A stretch of 35,594 nt of DNA, taken from positions 1 to 35,594 of the forward strand of contig SYHD01000047.1 of assembly GCA_005799265.1 (NCBI GenBank), written 5' to 3'. Both the position numbers and the translations under genes were made by a program. The notes beneath the pieces were generated by a model. That model did not search any database, had not been told where the DNA came from, and saw nothing but the letters and a program-made list of their open reading frames with translations. This document shows positions 1 through 8,345 of the stretch, piece after piece (within the stretch, counting starts at the first letter, position 1; every line of letters begins with the position of its first letter). This DNA is from Planctomycetia bacterium (GTDB lineage: Bacteria; Planctomycetota; Planctomycetia; Gemmatales; Gemmataceae).

Positions 1-254
1 ACAAACCCGCACGGATTCGCCGCACCATGACGCGTCGCACCCAGCGCAGCGAACAGGCGCGGTTCTATCATTGGAAATCGCGCAACCGCTTGGCACCAAA
101 ACGAGTTCAGTGAACCGAGTAAACCGATACAGTAGAACTAAAGAGTTACGAAAGAAGAAAGACAAGAAAACGGCAGGTTCAGATTCAGATTCCCGCCGGT
201 ACCGATGTCGAATGGGGGATTTCGTATTTCGATGCCCCGTCGACTGGCAAGTGC
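1..254. other. Non-coding or edge region, nothing firm
   Basis: This stretch lies downstream of the giant minus-strand gene that ends at 255. I see no convincing gene. A minus-strand reading frame opens with ATG at 71 and runs off the window edge (begins M-I-E-P-R-L-F), but it has no clear ribosome site and only 23 codons are visible, so it cannot be judged. Bases 130-180 are noticeably purine- and A-rich compared with the surrounding GC-rich DNA. No terminator hairpin with a T-run was recognised. Confidence 0.3.
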
Positions 255-3200
255 TCACTTCCCAAGGGCATGCACCGTATTGTGGATGACGCCAGCAACG
301 ACGCGGCCGTCAGCGCCGTTCAGCAGGTACCTGATCTCCATGCACCAGGTCGGGGCGAGGTCGGGCAAGTCGAGGCGCACCGTCTTGCCGTCCCGTGAGA
401 CGACGGCTTTCGCCACGGTCAGCGGCTTCTCGTCGATGTGCTTGGAGCCGTATTTCTGGCTACGCTTGAGTCCCCACACCTTCACGTCGAAGCTCTTGGC
501 GTCCACCGTCTTCGGGTCGAGGGCATCCGTGAACGTGAGTTCGATTGCACCTGTTTTCGCTTTCAACCCGACCGGCAAGTCCGCGGGTTGGCCGGTGTAG
601 CGGACGCGGTAGAACCCGCCTGGGGCGGTCTGGTTTCCGGCCCAGGCGTACATGCCGCACACGTACAGGTTGCCGTCGGTCGGATGGAAGCGCGGCCGCA
701 TCACGCCGGTGGGGAACGTCGGCAACGGCAGCGCACACAGGCCGCCCTGCGCCTGGCTGTTTACCGTCTCGTGCGGGACGACGTAAATCTTGCCCATGCC
801 GTACGACGTGTTCAGCAGCGAGCCGGCGAGCGGCCCCCACGTCTTCGCGGGCACCCACACCAACTCCGCGGGCGAGCGATCGAAGGCGTTGGTGATCCAG
901 CACAGCGGTTGCTTCATCGCCGCGTCCGCCGTGTCGGTGATGTCGGTGTAGCCCCACATGTTGCCGTAGAACCCGCCCTTCTCGACGAGATTGATGCGGT
1001 TCTTCGGCGTCCAGAAGCCCTCCTGATCGGTCACGAAGAACGTGCCGTCGGGATTCAGGCAGACGCCGTTCGCGGCCCGGAAACCGGTGGCGAGGACCTC
1101 GGTCTTCGTTCCGTCCTTGCTCACCTTGAGCAGCGTGCCGTGGTGCGGCACCAGCGCGGGCAGGGCGTGCCGGCCGCTCCTGGCGTAGTAGAAGTTCCCC
1201 TCCGCGTCGGTCTGGAGGCCCATCGCGAACTCGTGGAAGTGCTCCGTCACCTGGTGGTCGTTGTTGAAGCACTCGTAGAAGTCGGTCTCGCCGTCGCCAT
1301 TCAGGTCGTGCAGCTTCACGATCTGGTCGCGGCAGCAGACAAAGACCGCCCCGGCGCGGATCTTCAGTCCGAGCGGCTGGAACAGCCCGGACGCGATCCG
1401 CTGCCACGTCAGTCCGGCTTCGGGTTGGTCGATCCCGCTCACCGTCCACACGTCGCCGTCCCAGGTACAGACGGCCATCCGCTTGCCGTCCGCGAAGAAG
1501 TCGAACCCCGTGAGCCGCAGCAGGGCGTTCCACGGGTTGCGGTCGGGTATGCCGAACGTGTCTACCGCGAACGGGCCGTCGTTCTTGCCGATGATGGCGG
1601 TGGTTTTCAGCACCTCCGGCCAGCGCTTCGGCCCGCCCTCGGTGAGCGGCTTGAGCGGCCGCGGGGCGGGAGTGATCTTGGCGAAACCGGCAAGGTCGGT
1701 TGCCCCCTTCGACATCAGCACCTTCACCAGTGTCGGCGTGGCAGTGGCCGGGATTTTCAGCACGTGGAACCCGTCCTGCTTCGCCAGTGACACTTTGCTG
1801 TCACCAATCACCGCGACTGCAACGCCGTCCGGAGCGATGCGGGCGTGCAGATCGCGGGATGACTTCGCCACCTCCAGCGTGCGGGTGAACACGGTTCCCT
1901 TCTGGCCATCGGCTTCGGCCCCTTCCACTTCAAGGATGTTTGCATCGCCGACCGTGTATGCGATCAGCGTCTGATCGCCGTAAGCGTAGGTGCCCTGGAA
2001 GCGTGCCCACTTCCGCGGCAGCGGGCCGTACGGGCGCTTGTCGCGGCCGAGGAAGCGGGGGTCCTTGAAGCTGCCCGTCTCCGGGTCGGCCCAGCCCGGC
2101 CCGACCGGGTTCTCCACGTGCCGCTCGCCGATCAGCTTCGGGTGAACCTGATGCTGGCCGTTGAAGTGGATGCCCTTCCAGTCAATAAACCCGTCGCCGG
2201 CCCAGCCGGCAGCGTACCGCATCGTGTCGTGGTCGAACAGTGCCCAGCTCTTCCCACGCGAGACACCTCCTGCCCCGGCGTCCAGTCGAACGGCGATGCC
2301 CTTGTACGCAAAATTCGGCCCCGGCCCGCCCACCTCGTAGGTGTTCGTCAGGCTCGGCCCGTAGTCCATCGCCATCCACGATTCAACGCTCGCCGGAGCC
2401 GGGCCGAACTCGCCCTTCGTGCCCGCAGGGAGCTGGGCGAAGTACGCGTCGTCGGCTTGGGTGTACTGCTTCGGGTTGTGCGGCTTCAAGTAGGCTTCAC
2501 GCAGGTAGTGGATGACGTCGTACTTCTGCCGCGGCACCATCCACGTCTGCGGGGCCATCAGGTTGTAGCCGTGCGTGAGCGTGCGATACAGGCTGTGCGG
2601 GTCGCTGCCGTTCTTGAAACTGTGGGCGGCGAACCTCGGCGAGTTGGGGAGCGAACCGGGCTGGTCCTTGGTGCCGTGGCAGTTGGCGCACACGCGGGCG
2701 TAGATCGCCGCGCCGCGCTTGAACGCCTTGTCGTCCAGCCCGCGGATTAGCCCGGCGTGGTCGATGTTCTTCTCGTACTCGGGGATCACGAGTGCCGTGA
2801 ACGCTGGCCGCAACTCCTTCGCTCGGCTTGGCCCGCCCTCGGCAATCTCGATCAGGTACTTCGCCAAGTCGAGAAACTGTTGGCGATCTGAAAGCGAGTT
2901 CACCAGCCCGTCGGGCATGAGCGACTGCTTCCCGACGATTCGCTCCTCGATGTTTGCGGTCGGTATCGTCACCCGCTTCCCACCCGCCGGGTCAATGAGC
3001 GTGAGCGCACCATTCTTCGTCTCCGCCAGCAGCCCGGAGAAGATCCTACCGTCTCTGGTGCTCACTGTGAGCGGCTCGTACCCCTTCTTGATAACTTTGG
3101 ACGGGTTCAGCACCGATTCGATCAGGTACTCGGCCGTCGCCTCCTTGCCGGCCTGGGCCAAGTCCGGGCCGAGTTGCGTACCGGCCTCGGCGTTGTGGCA

Positions 3201-6200
3201 CCTCGCACACGCCAGGAACGGCTGGAAGAAAAGCACCGCCCCCCGGCCAGCGTCGCCGCGCTCACGGGCGGCCTGAGCCAGCTTCGCCGGCGATTCCTTC
3301 AACAGTTGTTCCGTCAGCGTCGGCGGGCTTGCCAAGGATACGGTTTTGGCGGTGACCTGCCAGAGTTTGCCGAGCAACTCGAACATCTCCGGGTCGTGTT
3401 TCTTCAGTTCGTCGCGGGTGAAGGGGAAAAAGTCATTCCGGCCGAAGTATGCTTCGGTCGTTTCGGCGAAGTATTCCATCGGGTTCGTCAGCGCGTACGC
3501 CTTCTCGCGGGTGTTGGGTTTGCCGTTGCCGAAGTGGCGCTCGACCTTGTCGTACTTGCCCGAATCCTTGGCCCGCGCGTAGGCGGCGGCGATTTGCGGG
3601 TTACCGAACCCCTCCGGCAGCTCGCGGTCGTGGTAGGCGTGAGCGAGTTCGTGCAGCACAAAATTCGGCATGCGGTTTACTTCGGCTTCAAAGATGCGGA
3701 CATTGGTGAACTCGACCGCCTTCGCCATCGCCGGGTCGCGGCCATGCGCGCGAAGCCAGCCGGCTCCCGGGTGGTACTCGGCGATGGGGCGCACGCCGGG
3801 ATATTCCGGGTTGAAGTAGAGCGGCACCCGCTGGAGCTTCTTCACGGCTTCCTTCGGCACGACTTCCGTAATTTCCTTGAGCTGCCGATCGAGCAACTCG
3901 AGAACCTTCGCGGTTTGTCGCACGTCCGAGGCGAGCAGTTCGCGGTTGATGTGCACCGTCCATCCACGGAGAATTCGTGTCTCGTAGACGGAGTCCTGTG
4001 CGGGTGCGTGCCGGGATTGCAGGTTGTCGCGGAGGAAGCGCGTCATCGTCTCCATCAGGTGCTGGTCCGTGTTCCGCCCTTCGCGGATGGCGTGGGTCCG
4101 GTTCGGGTACGGCAGCACGCTGAACCGCTTCCCCTTGGCGATCAGCTCATCCATCAAGCGCTCGGTGCCTTTGTAGTGGCAGTTGTCGTCGCCGGTGCCG
4201 TGGATGAGCAGCAGGTTGCCCCGCAGCTTGCCGGCGTGGGTGATCGGCGAACCGTCGCGATACCCGGCCTCGTTGTCCGCCGGCAGGCCCATATAGCGTT
4301 CCTGGTAGATCGTGTCGTACAGCCGTTGATCCGCCACGGGAGCGACGGCGATGCCGGTGCGGTACAGGTCCGGGTGCCGAAAGAGGGCGTTCAGGCTCAT
4401 GCTGCCGCCGCCGCTCCAACCCCAGGAGCCGACCCGGCCGGGATCGACAAACGGCCAGCGTTGGAGCAACACCCGGACGGCCGCGGCTTGCTCGGTCGGG
4501 GCGAGAATGCCGATCTTGCGGTGAACGGACTTCCGCCACGCGCGGCCGCGCGGCACGTTGGTCCCGCGGTTGTCCACGCTGGCCATGACGAACCCCTGCT
4601 GGGCGAGCATCCAGTGCCACAGCCCGCGGGGGCCGGGCCAGGCGTCGCGCACCGTCTGGCCGTGCGGCTCGCCGTAGACGTACATGAGCAGCGGCAGTTT
4701 CGCGGTTGGATCGATGTTCGCGGGCTTCATGCTCCACCCGTCCAGCGTGACGCCGTTGCCGATCGGGACGCGCATGAACTCGATCTCCGGTCGTTTCAGG
4801 GCGGCCAGTTTCTCGCGCAATTTCGCGTTGTCGGTCAACGTGCGCACGACGCTGTGATCGCCCGCACTTACCAGTTCCACAACCGGCGGCGTGGTGAAGT
4901 TCGACCACGTGTGAAAGGCCCACTTCGCGTCGGGGGAAACGTCGTAGGTGTGCCAGCCCGTCTGTTTTGCAGGGGAAAGTTGCTCGGTCTTGGTGCCGTC
5001 GAGTTTCACCCGGAACAGGTAGCGCCGGGTCGCGTCCGTCGGCGAGGCCGCGTAGTACAACCACCCGCCCGCCGTGTCCACTGCTTCGACGCCGATGATG
5101 TCGAAGTCGCCTTTCGTGATCGGCTCCAGCGGCGCGCCGTCGACGCGAGCGCGGTAGGCGTGACGCCATCCGGAGCGTTCGCTGAGCCAGAGGAAGCTCT
5201 TGCCGCCGTCCAGCCAGCGCCACGGATTCTCGTTCTCCAGCCACGCGGCATCCTTCTCGGTGAACACGGGCTTCGCTTGGCCGGTGCCGGGATCGGCCCG
5301 CCACACCCGCAGTTGCGTTTGCAGGCGGTTGAACTGCTGCACGAGTATTTGCGAGCCGTCGGGCGTCCAATCGGCGTGGGGCAGATAATGCTCCCGCGGG
5401 TTCCCAGGGAGGTCGAGCCATTGCGTCTTGCCGCCGCCCGCCGGGATCACGCCCAACCGAGTAGCCGAGTTCTTCTCGCCCACCGTCGGGTAGGCGAACG
5501 TGGTGATCCGCGGCGTCTTGCTGACGACGTTGTCGATGAGGTGGAACTCCGCAACCCCGGTGGTGTCGAATTGCCAGAAGAGGATGCGTCGGCCATCCGG
5601 GCTCCAGCGGAAGCAATTGCGCAGGTCCAGTTCCTCTTCATTCACCCAGTCGGACGTGCCATTGATGAGCGTCTTTGAGCCATCGGTAGTCAAGGGAGTG
5701 ATTTTCAGGTCATCCAGGTTCTGAACGTACAGGTTGTTCGCACTGACGAACGCCACGCGTGTGCCGTCCGGCGACAGGGTGGCGAACATTAGCGACGACG
5801 GGGCGGCGTCTCCGCCGAGTTTGCGGAGCTTGCGCGTCATCACGTCGAGCACCCAGTAGTCGCCGCGGGTGTTCCGCCGCCAGACTCGCTGGCTGTTCGT
5901 GTAGATGAGTAGCCGCGACTCGTCGGCGGAGAACTCGAACGCCTCGACTGCGAGAGGTCCCTTCGCCCCGCTCGGCACGAACGCCGTCGCGGGCACGACG
6001 ACTTCTTTCTTCCCCGTTGCGGGATCGGTGCGGACCACCTCACTCCCGCTGCCGGCGCTGGGTTTCTCCAGGGTGAGGTAGGTTGATGTCCGTTTACTCC
6101 AGCGCCGTGCCGGGAGTGAATCGGTGTCGAACTCCCTCGTCCCGAACAGACGGCCGACGGTCAGGAGCGAGTCATCGGCACGCAGTGTCCCGCACGCGAC

Positions 6201-6257
6201 GAGGCATGCCGTGATGATGACCAGTGCCCAAGCTAACTGAGTGCGGACTCGTTTCAC
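255..6257 (-). CDS. Giant secreted fusion: DPP-IV-like peptidase, zincin, two c-type haem domains, propeller
   Basis: A 2000-residue exported protein, five times the size of its neighbours. The start is GTG at 6257, preceded by GGAGGA. The N-terminus has a signal with a possible lipobox (L-V-A-C, near residue 22). Residues 90-740 are an S9B dipeptidyl-peptidase-like unit: the DW(V)xEEE signature at about 204-209 (Glu207-209) for the substrate amino terminus, then catalytic Ser615 in GWSGGG, Asp690 in GDDN and His722, spaced as in DPP-IV. Residues 755-985 are a zincin: HELAH at 869-873 and a downstream MEYFAET, with Glu928/932 as candidate third ligand. Residues 990-1125 resemble the planctomycete haem-binding domain (C1017-A-R-C1020-H). 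A second cytochrome-c-like unit has C1190-A-N-C1193-H. Residues 1270-1480 look like DUF6797, and 1520-1890 like a sorbosone-dehydrogenase-type propeller. The role is inferred: extracytoplasmic peptide breakdown tied to electron transfer. Haem attachment is unproven. Confidence 0.9.
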   Translation of the reverse strand: MKRVRTQLAWALVIITACLVACGTLRADDSLLTVGRLFGTREFDTDSLPARRWSKRTSTYLTLEKPSAGSGSEVVRTDPATGKKEVVVPATAFVPSGAKGPLAVEAFEFSADESRLLIYTNSQRVWRRNTRGDYWVLDVMTRKLRKLGGDAAPSSLMFATLSPDGTRVAFVSANNLYVQNLDDLKITPLTTDGSKTLINGTSDWVNEEELDLRNCFRWSPDGRRILFWQFDTTGVAEFHLIDNVVSKTPRITTFAYPTVGEKNSATRLGVIPAGGGKTQWLDLPGNPREHYLPHADWTPDGSQILVQQFNRLQTQLRVWRADPGTGQAKPVFTEKDAAWLENENPWRWLDGGKSFLWLSERSGWRHAYRARVDGAPLEPITKGDFDIIGVEAVDTAGGWLYYAASPTDATRRYLFRVKLDGTKTEQLSPAKQTGWHTYDVSPDAKWAFHTWSNFTTPPVVELVSAGDHSVVRTLTDNAKLREKLAALKRPEIEFMRVPIGNGVTLDGWSMKPANIDPTAKLPLLMYVYGEPHGQTVRDAWPGPRGLWHWMLAQQGFVMASVDNRGTNVPRGRAWRKSVHRKIGILAPTEQAAAVRVLLQRWPFVDPGRVGSWGWSGGGSMSLNALFRHPDLYRTGIAVAPVADQRLYDTIYQERYMGLPADNEAGYRDGSPITHAGKLRGNLLLIHGTGDDNCHYKGTERLMDELIAKGKRFSVLPYPNRTHAIREGRNTDQHLMETMTRFLRDNLQSRHAPAQDSVYETRILRGWTVHINRELLASDVRQTAKVLELLDRQLKEITEVVPKEAVKKLQRVPLYFNPEYPGVRPIAEYHPGAGWLRAHGRDPAMAKAVEFTNVRIFEAEVNRMPNFVLHELAHAYHDRELPEGFGNPQIAAAYARAKDSGKYDKVERHFGNGKPNTREKAYALTNPMEYFAETTEAYFGRNDFFPFTRDELKKHDPEMFELLGKLWQVTAKTVSLASPPTLTEQLLKESPAKLAQAARERGDAGRGAVLFFQPFLACARCHNAEAGTQLGPDLAQAGKEATAEYLIESVLNPSKVIKKGYEPLTVSTRDGRIFSGLLAETKNGALTLIDPAGGKRVTIPTANIEERIVGKQSLMPDGLVNSLSDRQQFLDLAKYLIEIAEGGPSRAKELRPAFTALVIPEYEKNIDHAGLIRGLDDKAFKRGAAIYARVCANCHGTKDQPGSLPNSPRFAAHSFKNGSDPHSLYRTLTHGYNLMAPQTWMVPRQKYDVIHYLREAYLKPHNPKQYTQADDAYFAQLPAGTKGEFGPAPASVESWMAMDYGPSLTNTYEVGGPGPNFAYKGIAVRLDAGAGGVSRGKSWALFDHDTMRYAAGWAGDGFIDWKGIHFNGQHQVHPKLIGERHVENPVGPGWADPETGSFKDPRFLGRDKRPYGPLPRKWARFQGTYAYGDQTLIAYTVGDANILEVEGAEADGQKGTVFTRTLEVAKSSRDLHARIAPDGVAVAVIGDSKVSLAKQDGFHVLKIPATATPTLVKVLMSKGATDLAGFAKITPAPRPLKPLTEGGPKRWPEVLKTTAIIGKNDGPFAVDTFGIPDRNPWNALLRLTGFDFFADGKRMAVCTWDGDVWTVSGIDQPEAGLTWQRIASGLFQPLGLKIRAGAVFVCCRDQIVKLHDLNGDGETDFYECFNNDHQVTEHFHEFAMGLQTDAEGNFYYARSGRHALPALVPHHGTLLKVSKDGTKTEVLATGFRAANGVCLNPDGTFFVTDQEGFWTPKNRINLVEKGGFYGNMWGYTDITDTADAAMKQPLCWITNAFDRSPAELVWVPAKTWGPLAGSLLNTSYGMGKIYVVPHETVNSQAQGGLCALPLPTFPTGVMRPRFHPTDGNLYVCGMYAWAGNQTAPGGFYRVRYTGQPADLPVGLKAKTGAIELTFTDALDPKTVDAKSFDVKVWGLKRSQKYGSKHIDEKPLTVAKAVVSRDGKTVRLDLPDLAPTWCMEIRYLLNGADGRVVAGVIHNTVHALGK

Positions 6258-6308
6258 GCCTTCCTCCGGGTGCTGACAATCGTCGGTGCGGGTTCACCCC
6301 CCTCTCTC

Positions 6309-6397
6309 GGTACTCCGGGAGAGGGGCGGTGGGTGAGGGCCGCACATTCAGGTGCTGCCTGTGCTGCCCTCACCCCCAACCCCTCTCCCGGAGTACC
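6309..6397. repeat. Imperfect 32-bp inverted repeat
   Basis: Arms at 6309-6340 and 6366-6397 match at 29 of 32 positions, with the first 18 perfect, and are separated by 25 bases. The arms carry the CCCTCACCCC/CCCTCTCCC pattern seen in many dispersed bacterial repeats. It lies between the stop of the esterase fusion (6420) and the ribosome site of the giant gene (6258), both on the minus strand, so its RNA hairpin could end or attenuate transcription between them. There is no clear T-run, so calling it a terminator is a guess. Confidence 0.75.
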
Positions 6398-6419
6398 GGG
6401 TGAGGGGAGTGAACGGTAT

Positions 6420-8045
6420 TCATTTCCCTTCCGGGGCGTACGTGAACGCGTTTTCGACCGCCGGGAGAACCCACACGTTTCGGAACCTCACGGCATTGCC
6501 GTGATCCTGAAGGAACACCGGACCGGTCATCGTCTTCTTCTGCCGATCTCGGATCTGTTCCAGGTACGGGGTCGTGCCGTAGCGGAACGGGTGGTACACC
6601 GATTTCGGTTCGCCGAACGGAGTGCCGTCCTGAACCTTCTTCCCGTTGAACCACACCGTGACGGTCCCGTTCTCGACAATCTTCCCCGATTCATCGCGAC
6701 GCGGAGCCCGGTAGCGAATGTCGAACACTTGCCATTCGCCCGGCATTCGGCAGGCATTTTCAAGCGGCGGCGCGAACCCGTACAGCGCGCCGGCGTCTTC
6801 CTGCGTGACCTTCTGCTTGCCGAACGAATTCAGAATCTGGACCTCGTAGTTCCCGTGAATGTAAACCCCGCTGTTGCCCGACCCCTTCTCCGGCAACAGG
6901 AACTCGACGTGGATGTCGGCGTCCTTGAAGTGCAGTTTGGAGACGATGTGGTTCTGGTTCTTCTTGTTGGACGTCGAGACAATGACGCCGTCCTCGACCG
7001 GCCAGTTGATCTTCTCGCCGGCCATGCTCAAGAACGAATGGTTCCCCTTCTCGTCGAGGAGCACCGTCGCCCCTTTCGGCGCTGGAACGGGGAGTTTGCT
7101 TTGATCCGGGTTGAAGTTTGGCTTCGTCGCGCGCAACTTCTTCATCGCATGGCCCATCGCCTCGCCAATCAGGTAATATGTCTCGGCGTTGCTGTTCCAG
7201 TGGTAGCCCTGCCCGGTCGGCGACACCTCTTTCTCGCGCCAGAACGCCTTGGTGCCGACGAACGCGACGTTGCCCTTGAACTCCTTGTACTCCGCCACGG
7301 CCGCCTGGGCTTTCATCAGCGAGAGCGCCCGCGGGTGATTCTCGTTCGGGCCGGTCATGCCCGACTCGGCGATCACGAACGGCAGATGTTTCACTCCGAG
7401 GTCCTTGCGGACATCGCGGATGAAGTGGGCCATGTTCTTCTCGTACTCGTCGTTGAACGCCTGGTTGATGCGGTCGTTCCAGCCCTGGTGCCAGCCGAAC
7501 CCGGCAAGCTCGTAGCCGCGGTCCCCGAGCTCCGGGAACTCCATCTTCAGGTCCTTCAACACGGCCTTCGTGCGGTTGATGACCTCCTTGTAGTACGGCC
7601 CGACCTCGCCGCCCGCGCTCGGCGGTCGGAAGTCTTTCGCCAGACTCTTCCCGCCCCACGCCAACTTGATGAGCAGCACCGGTTCGTCGTAAGCATCCCC
7701 GATCACGAAGCCGAAGCCGAGTTCCGGCCCGATGCGATCCTCTTTCACCCCGAAGCCAGCCGTCAGCTTGCCCTTGCGGTCGAGGTAGTGAACCCACACG
7801 TCGTCGCGGACGACCCACTTGCCGTCCTTGCCGAGCAAGTGCTTGAACTTGTCGGCCGTGGCTTTGTCTTTGGTCAGATATTCGAGGCTGCCTTTGCCGC
7901 CGTTGCGTTTCGGGTCGGCGGCGATGTACCCGTGCCCCTCCATGTTCGACTGGCCGGCGAGGATGAACACCTTCACCGGCTTGTCGGTTGCGGTGGCGGA
8001 GCCGACGATGGCGAGAAGGGCAACGACGGCTGCACTGTGTTTCAC
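6420..8045 (-). CDS. Secreted sialate O-acetylesterase-like / DUF1080 fusion
   Basis: 541 residues. I chose the GTG start at 8045 because AAGGA lies seven bases upstream and a clean signal peptide follows (cleavage near ATA-TDK, residue 19). A longer frame reaching 8087 has no such site. Residues 25-300 form an SGNH-type carbohydrate esterase (SASA/DUF303): nucleophile Ser33 in AGQSNMEG, block III in GWHQGWND (185-191), and a late YHWN histidine as likely catalytic base. Residues 320-541 form a 3-keto-disaccharide hydrolase/DUF1080 jelly roll (VYIHGNYEVQI, GPVFLQDHG). The family is known for deacetylating sugars, and the DUF1080 half binds or cleaves sugars. The fusion probably trims acetylated polysaccharide outside the cytoplasm. 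The exact substrate is not readable from sequence. Confidence 0.9.
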   Translation of the reverse strand: MKHSAAVVALLAIVGSATATDKPVKVFILAGQSNMEGHGYIAADPKRNGGKGSLEYLTKDKATADKFKHLLGKDGKWVVRDDVWVHYLDRKGKLTAGFGVKEDRIGPELGFGFVIGDAYDEPVLLIKLAWGGKSLAKDFRPPSAGGEVGPYYKEVINRTKAVLKDLKMEFPELGDRGYELAGFGWHQGWNDRINQAFNDEYEKNMAHFIRDVRKDLGVKHLPFVIAESGMTGPNENHPRALSLMKAQAAVAEYKEFKGNVAFVGTKAFWREKEVSPTGQGYHWNSNAETYYLIGEAMGHAMKKLRATKPNFNPDQSKLPVPAPKGATVLLDEKGNHSFLSMAGEKINWPVEDGVIVSTSNKKNQNHIVSKLHFKDADIHVEFLLPEKGSGNSGVYIHGNYEVQILNSFGKQKVTQEDAGALYGFAPPLENACRMPGEWQVFDIRYRAPRRDESGKIVENGTVTVWFNGKKVQDGTPFGEPKSVYHPFRYGTTPYLEQIRDRQKKTMTGPVFLQDHGNAVRFRNVWVLPAVENAFTYAPEGK

Positions 8046-8100
8046 GATGAAGTCCTTGAAAGAGTCGCCGCGAGAAAGACACGCCATGACGGCCGATGAT

Positions 8101-8148
8101 CAACAACTGCGGTCCCCGTCAATATTATTGATGGGAACATCGTTGTTG
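8101..8148. repeat. Nested inverted repeat in intergenic DNA
   Basis: Outer arms 8101-8107 and 8142-8148 (CAACAAC/GTTGTTG) enclose inner arms 8115-8123 and 8127-8135 (nine pairs, one G-T, three-base loop), giving a long two-part hairpin. It lies just upstream of the esterase fusion on its promoter side and could be an operator or the base of a leader hairpin. No function is shown. Confidence 0.55.
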
Positions 8149-8213
8149 GAAAAAAACTATTGACCGGCGTGTTGGAAGAGGGACCGAAGCCAAAGCACCC
8201 GAAAGGACACCCT

Positions 8214-8333
8214 ATGTCGAAGACGCGACTTGCCCTGATGCTCCTACTGTTCATCCCGTTCCCGAGAAGAAGGACAAGTAAGCATGTGGCGAATTCTCAC
8301 GCTGGGGTTCGCGTTACGGTTCGCGTTACCTAA
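8214..8333 (+). pseudogene. Possible remnant of a small secreted protein
   Basis: ATG at 8214, preceded by AAAGGA, opens a 39-codon frame with a hydrophobic start (M-S-K-T-R-L-A-L-M-L-L-L-F). After about 14 codons it becomes arginine-rich and unlike a protein. Shifting the frame by one base in 8247-8279 gives V-H-P-V-P-E-K-K-D-K-stop, a tail typical of small planctomycete exported proteins. I therefore suspect a frameshifted short gene ending near 8281. Evidence is thin. It could equally be chance. Confidence 0.25.
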
Positions 8334-8345
8334 CCATTGCGAGGC

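Larger units (their letters stand above)
8046..8345. other. 300-base gap with palindrome, degraded small ORF and tandem repeat
   Basis: Between the start of the minus-strand esterase fusion and the stop of the PQQ-like gene. It holds the nested hairpin at 8101-8148, a possible degraded small secreted gene at 8214-8333 (plus strand), and a 12-base unit ggttcgcgttac repeated twice head to tail at 8306-8329. No other gene is visible. The promoter of the esterase fusion must lie here, but I cannot place -35/-10 boxes reliably. Confidence 0.5.

Noticed and set aside
3174..5678. 834-codon plus-strand frame opposite the giant gene
   Set aside because: Arg/Val/His/Ala-rich with no domain; the minus-strand frame has clear catalytic motifs. 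GC-rich shadow frame.
6270..8099. 609-codon plus-strand frame opposite the esterase fusion
   Set aside because: No recognisable motif; the minus strand holds a complete SGNH/DUF1080 protein with signal and ribosome site.
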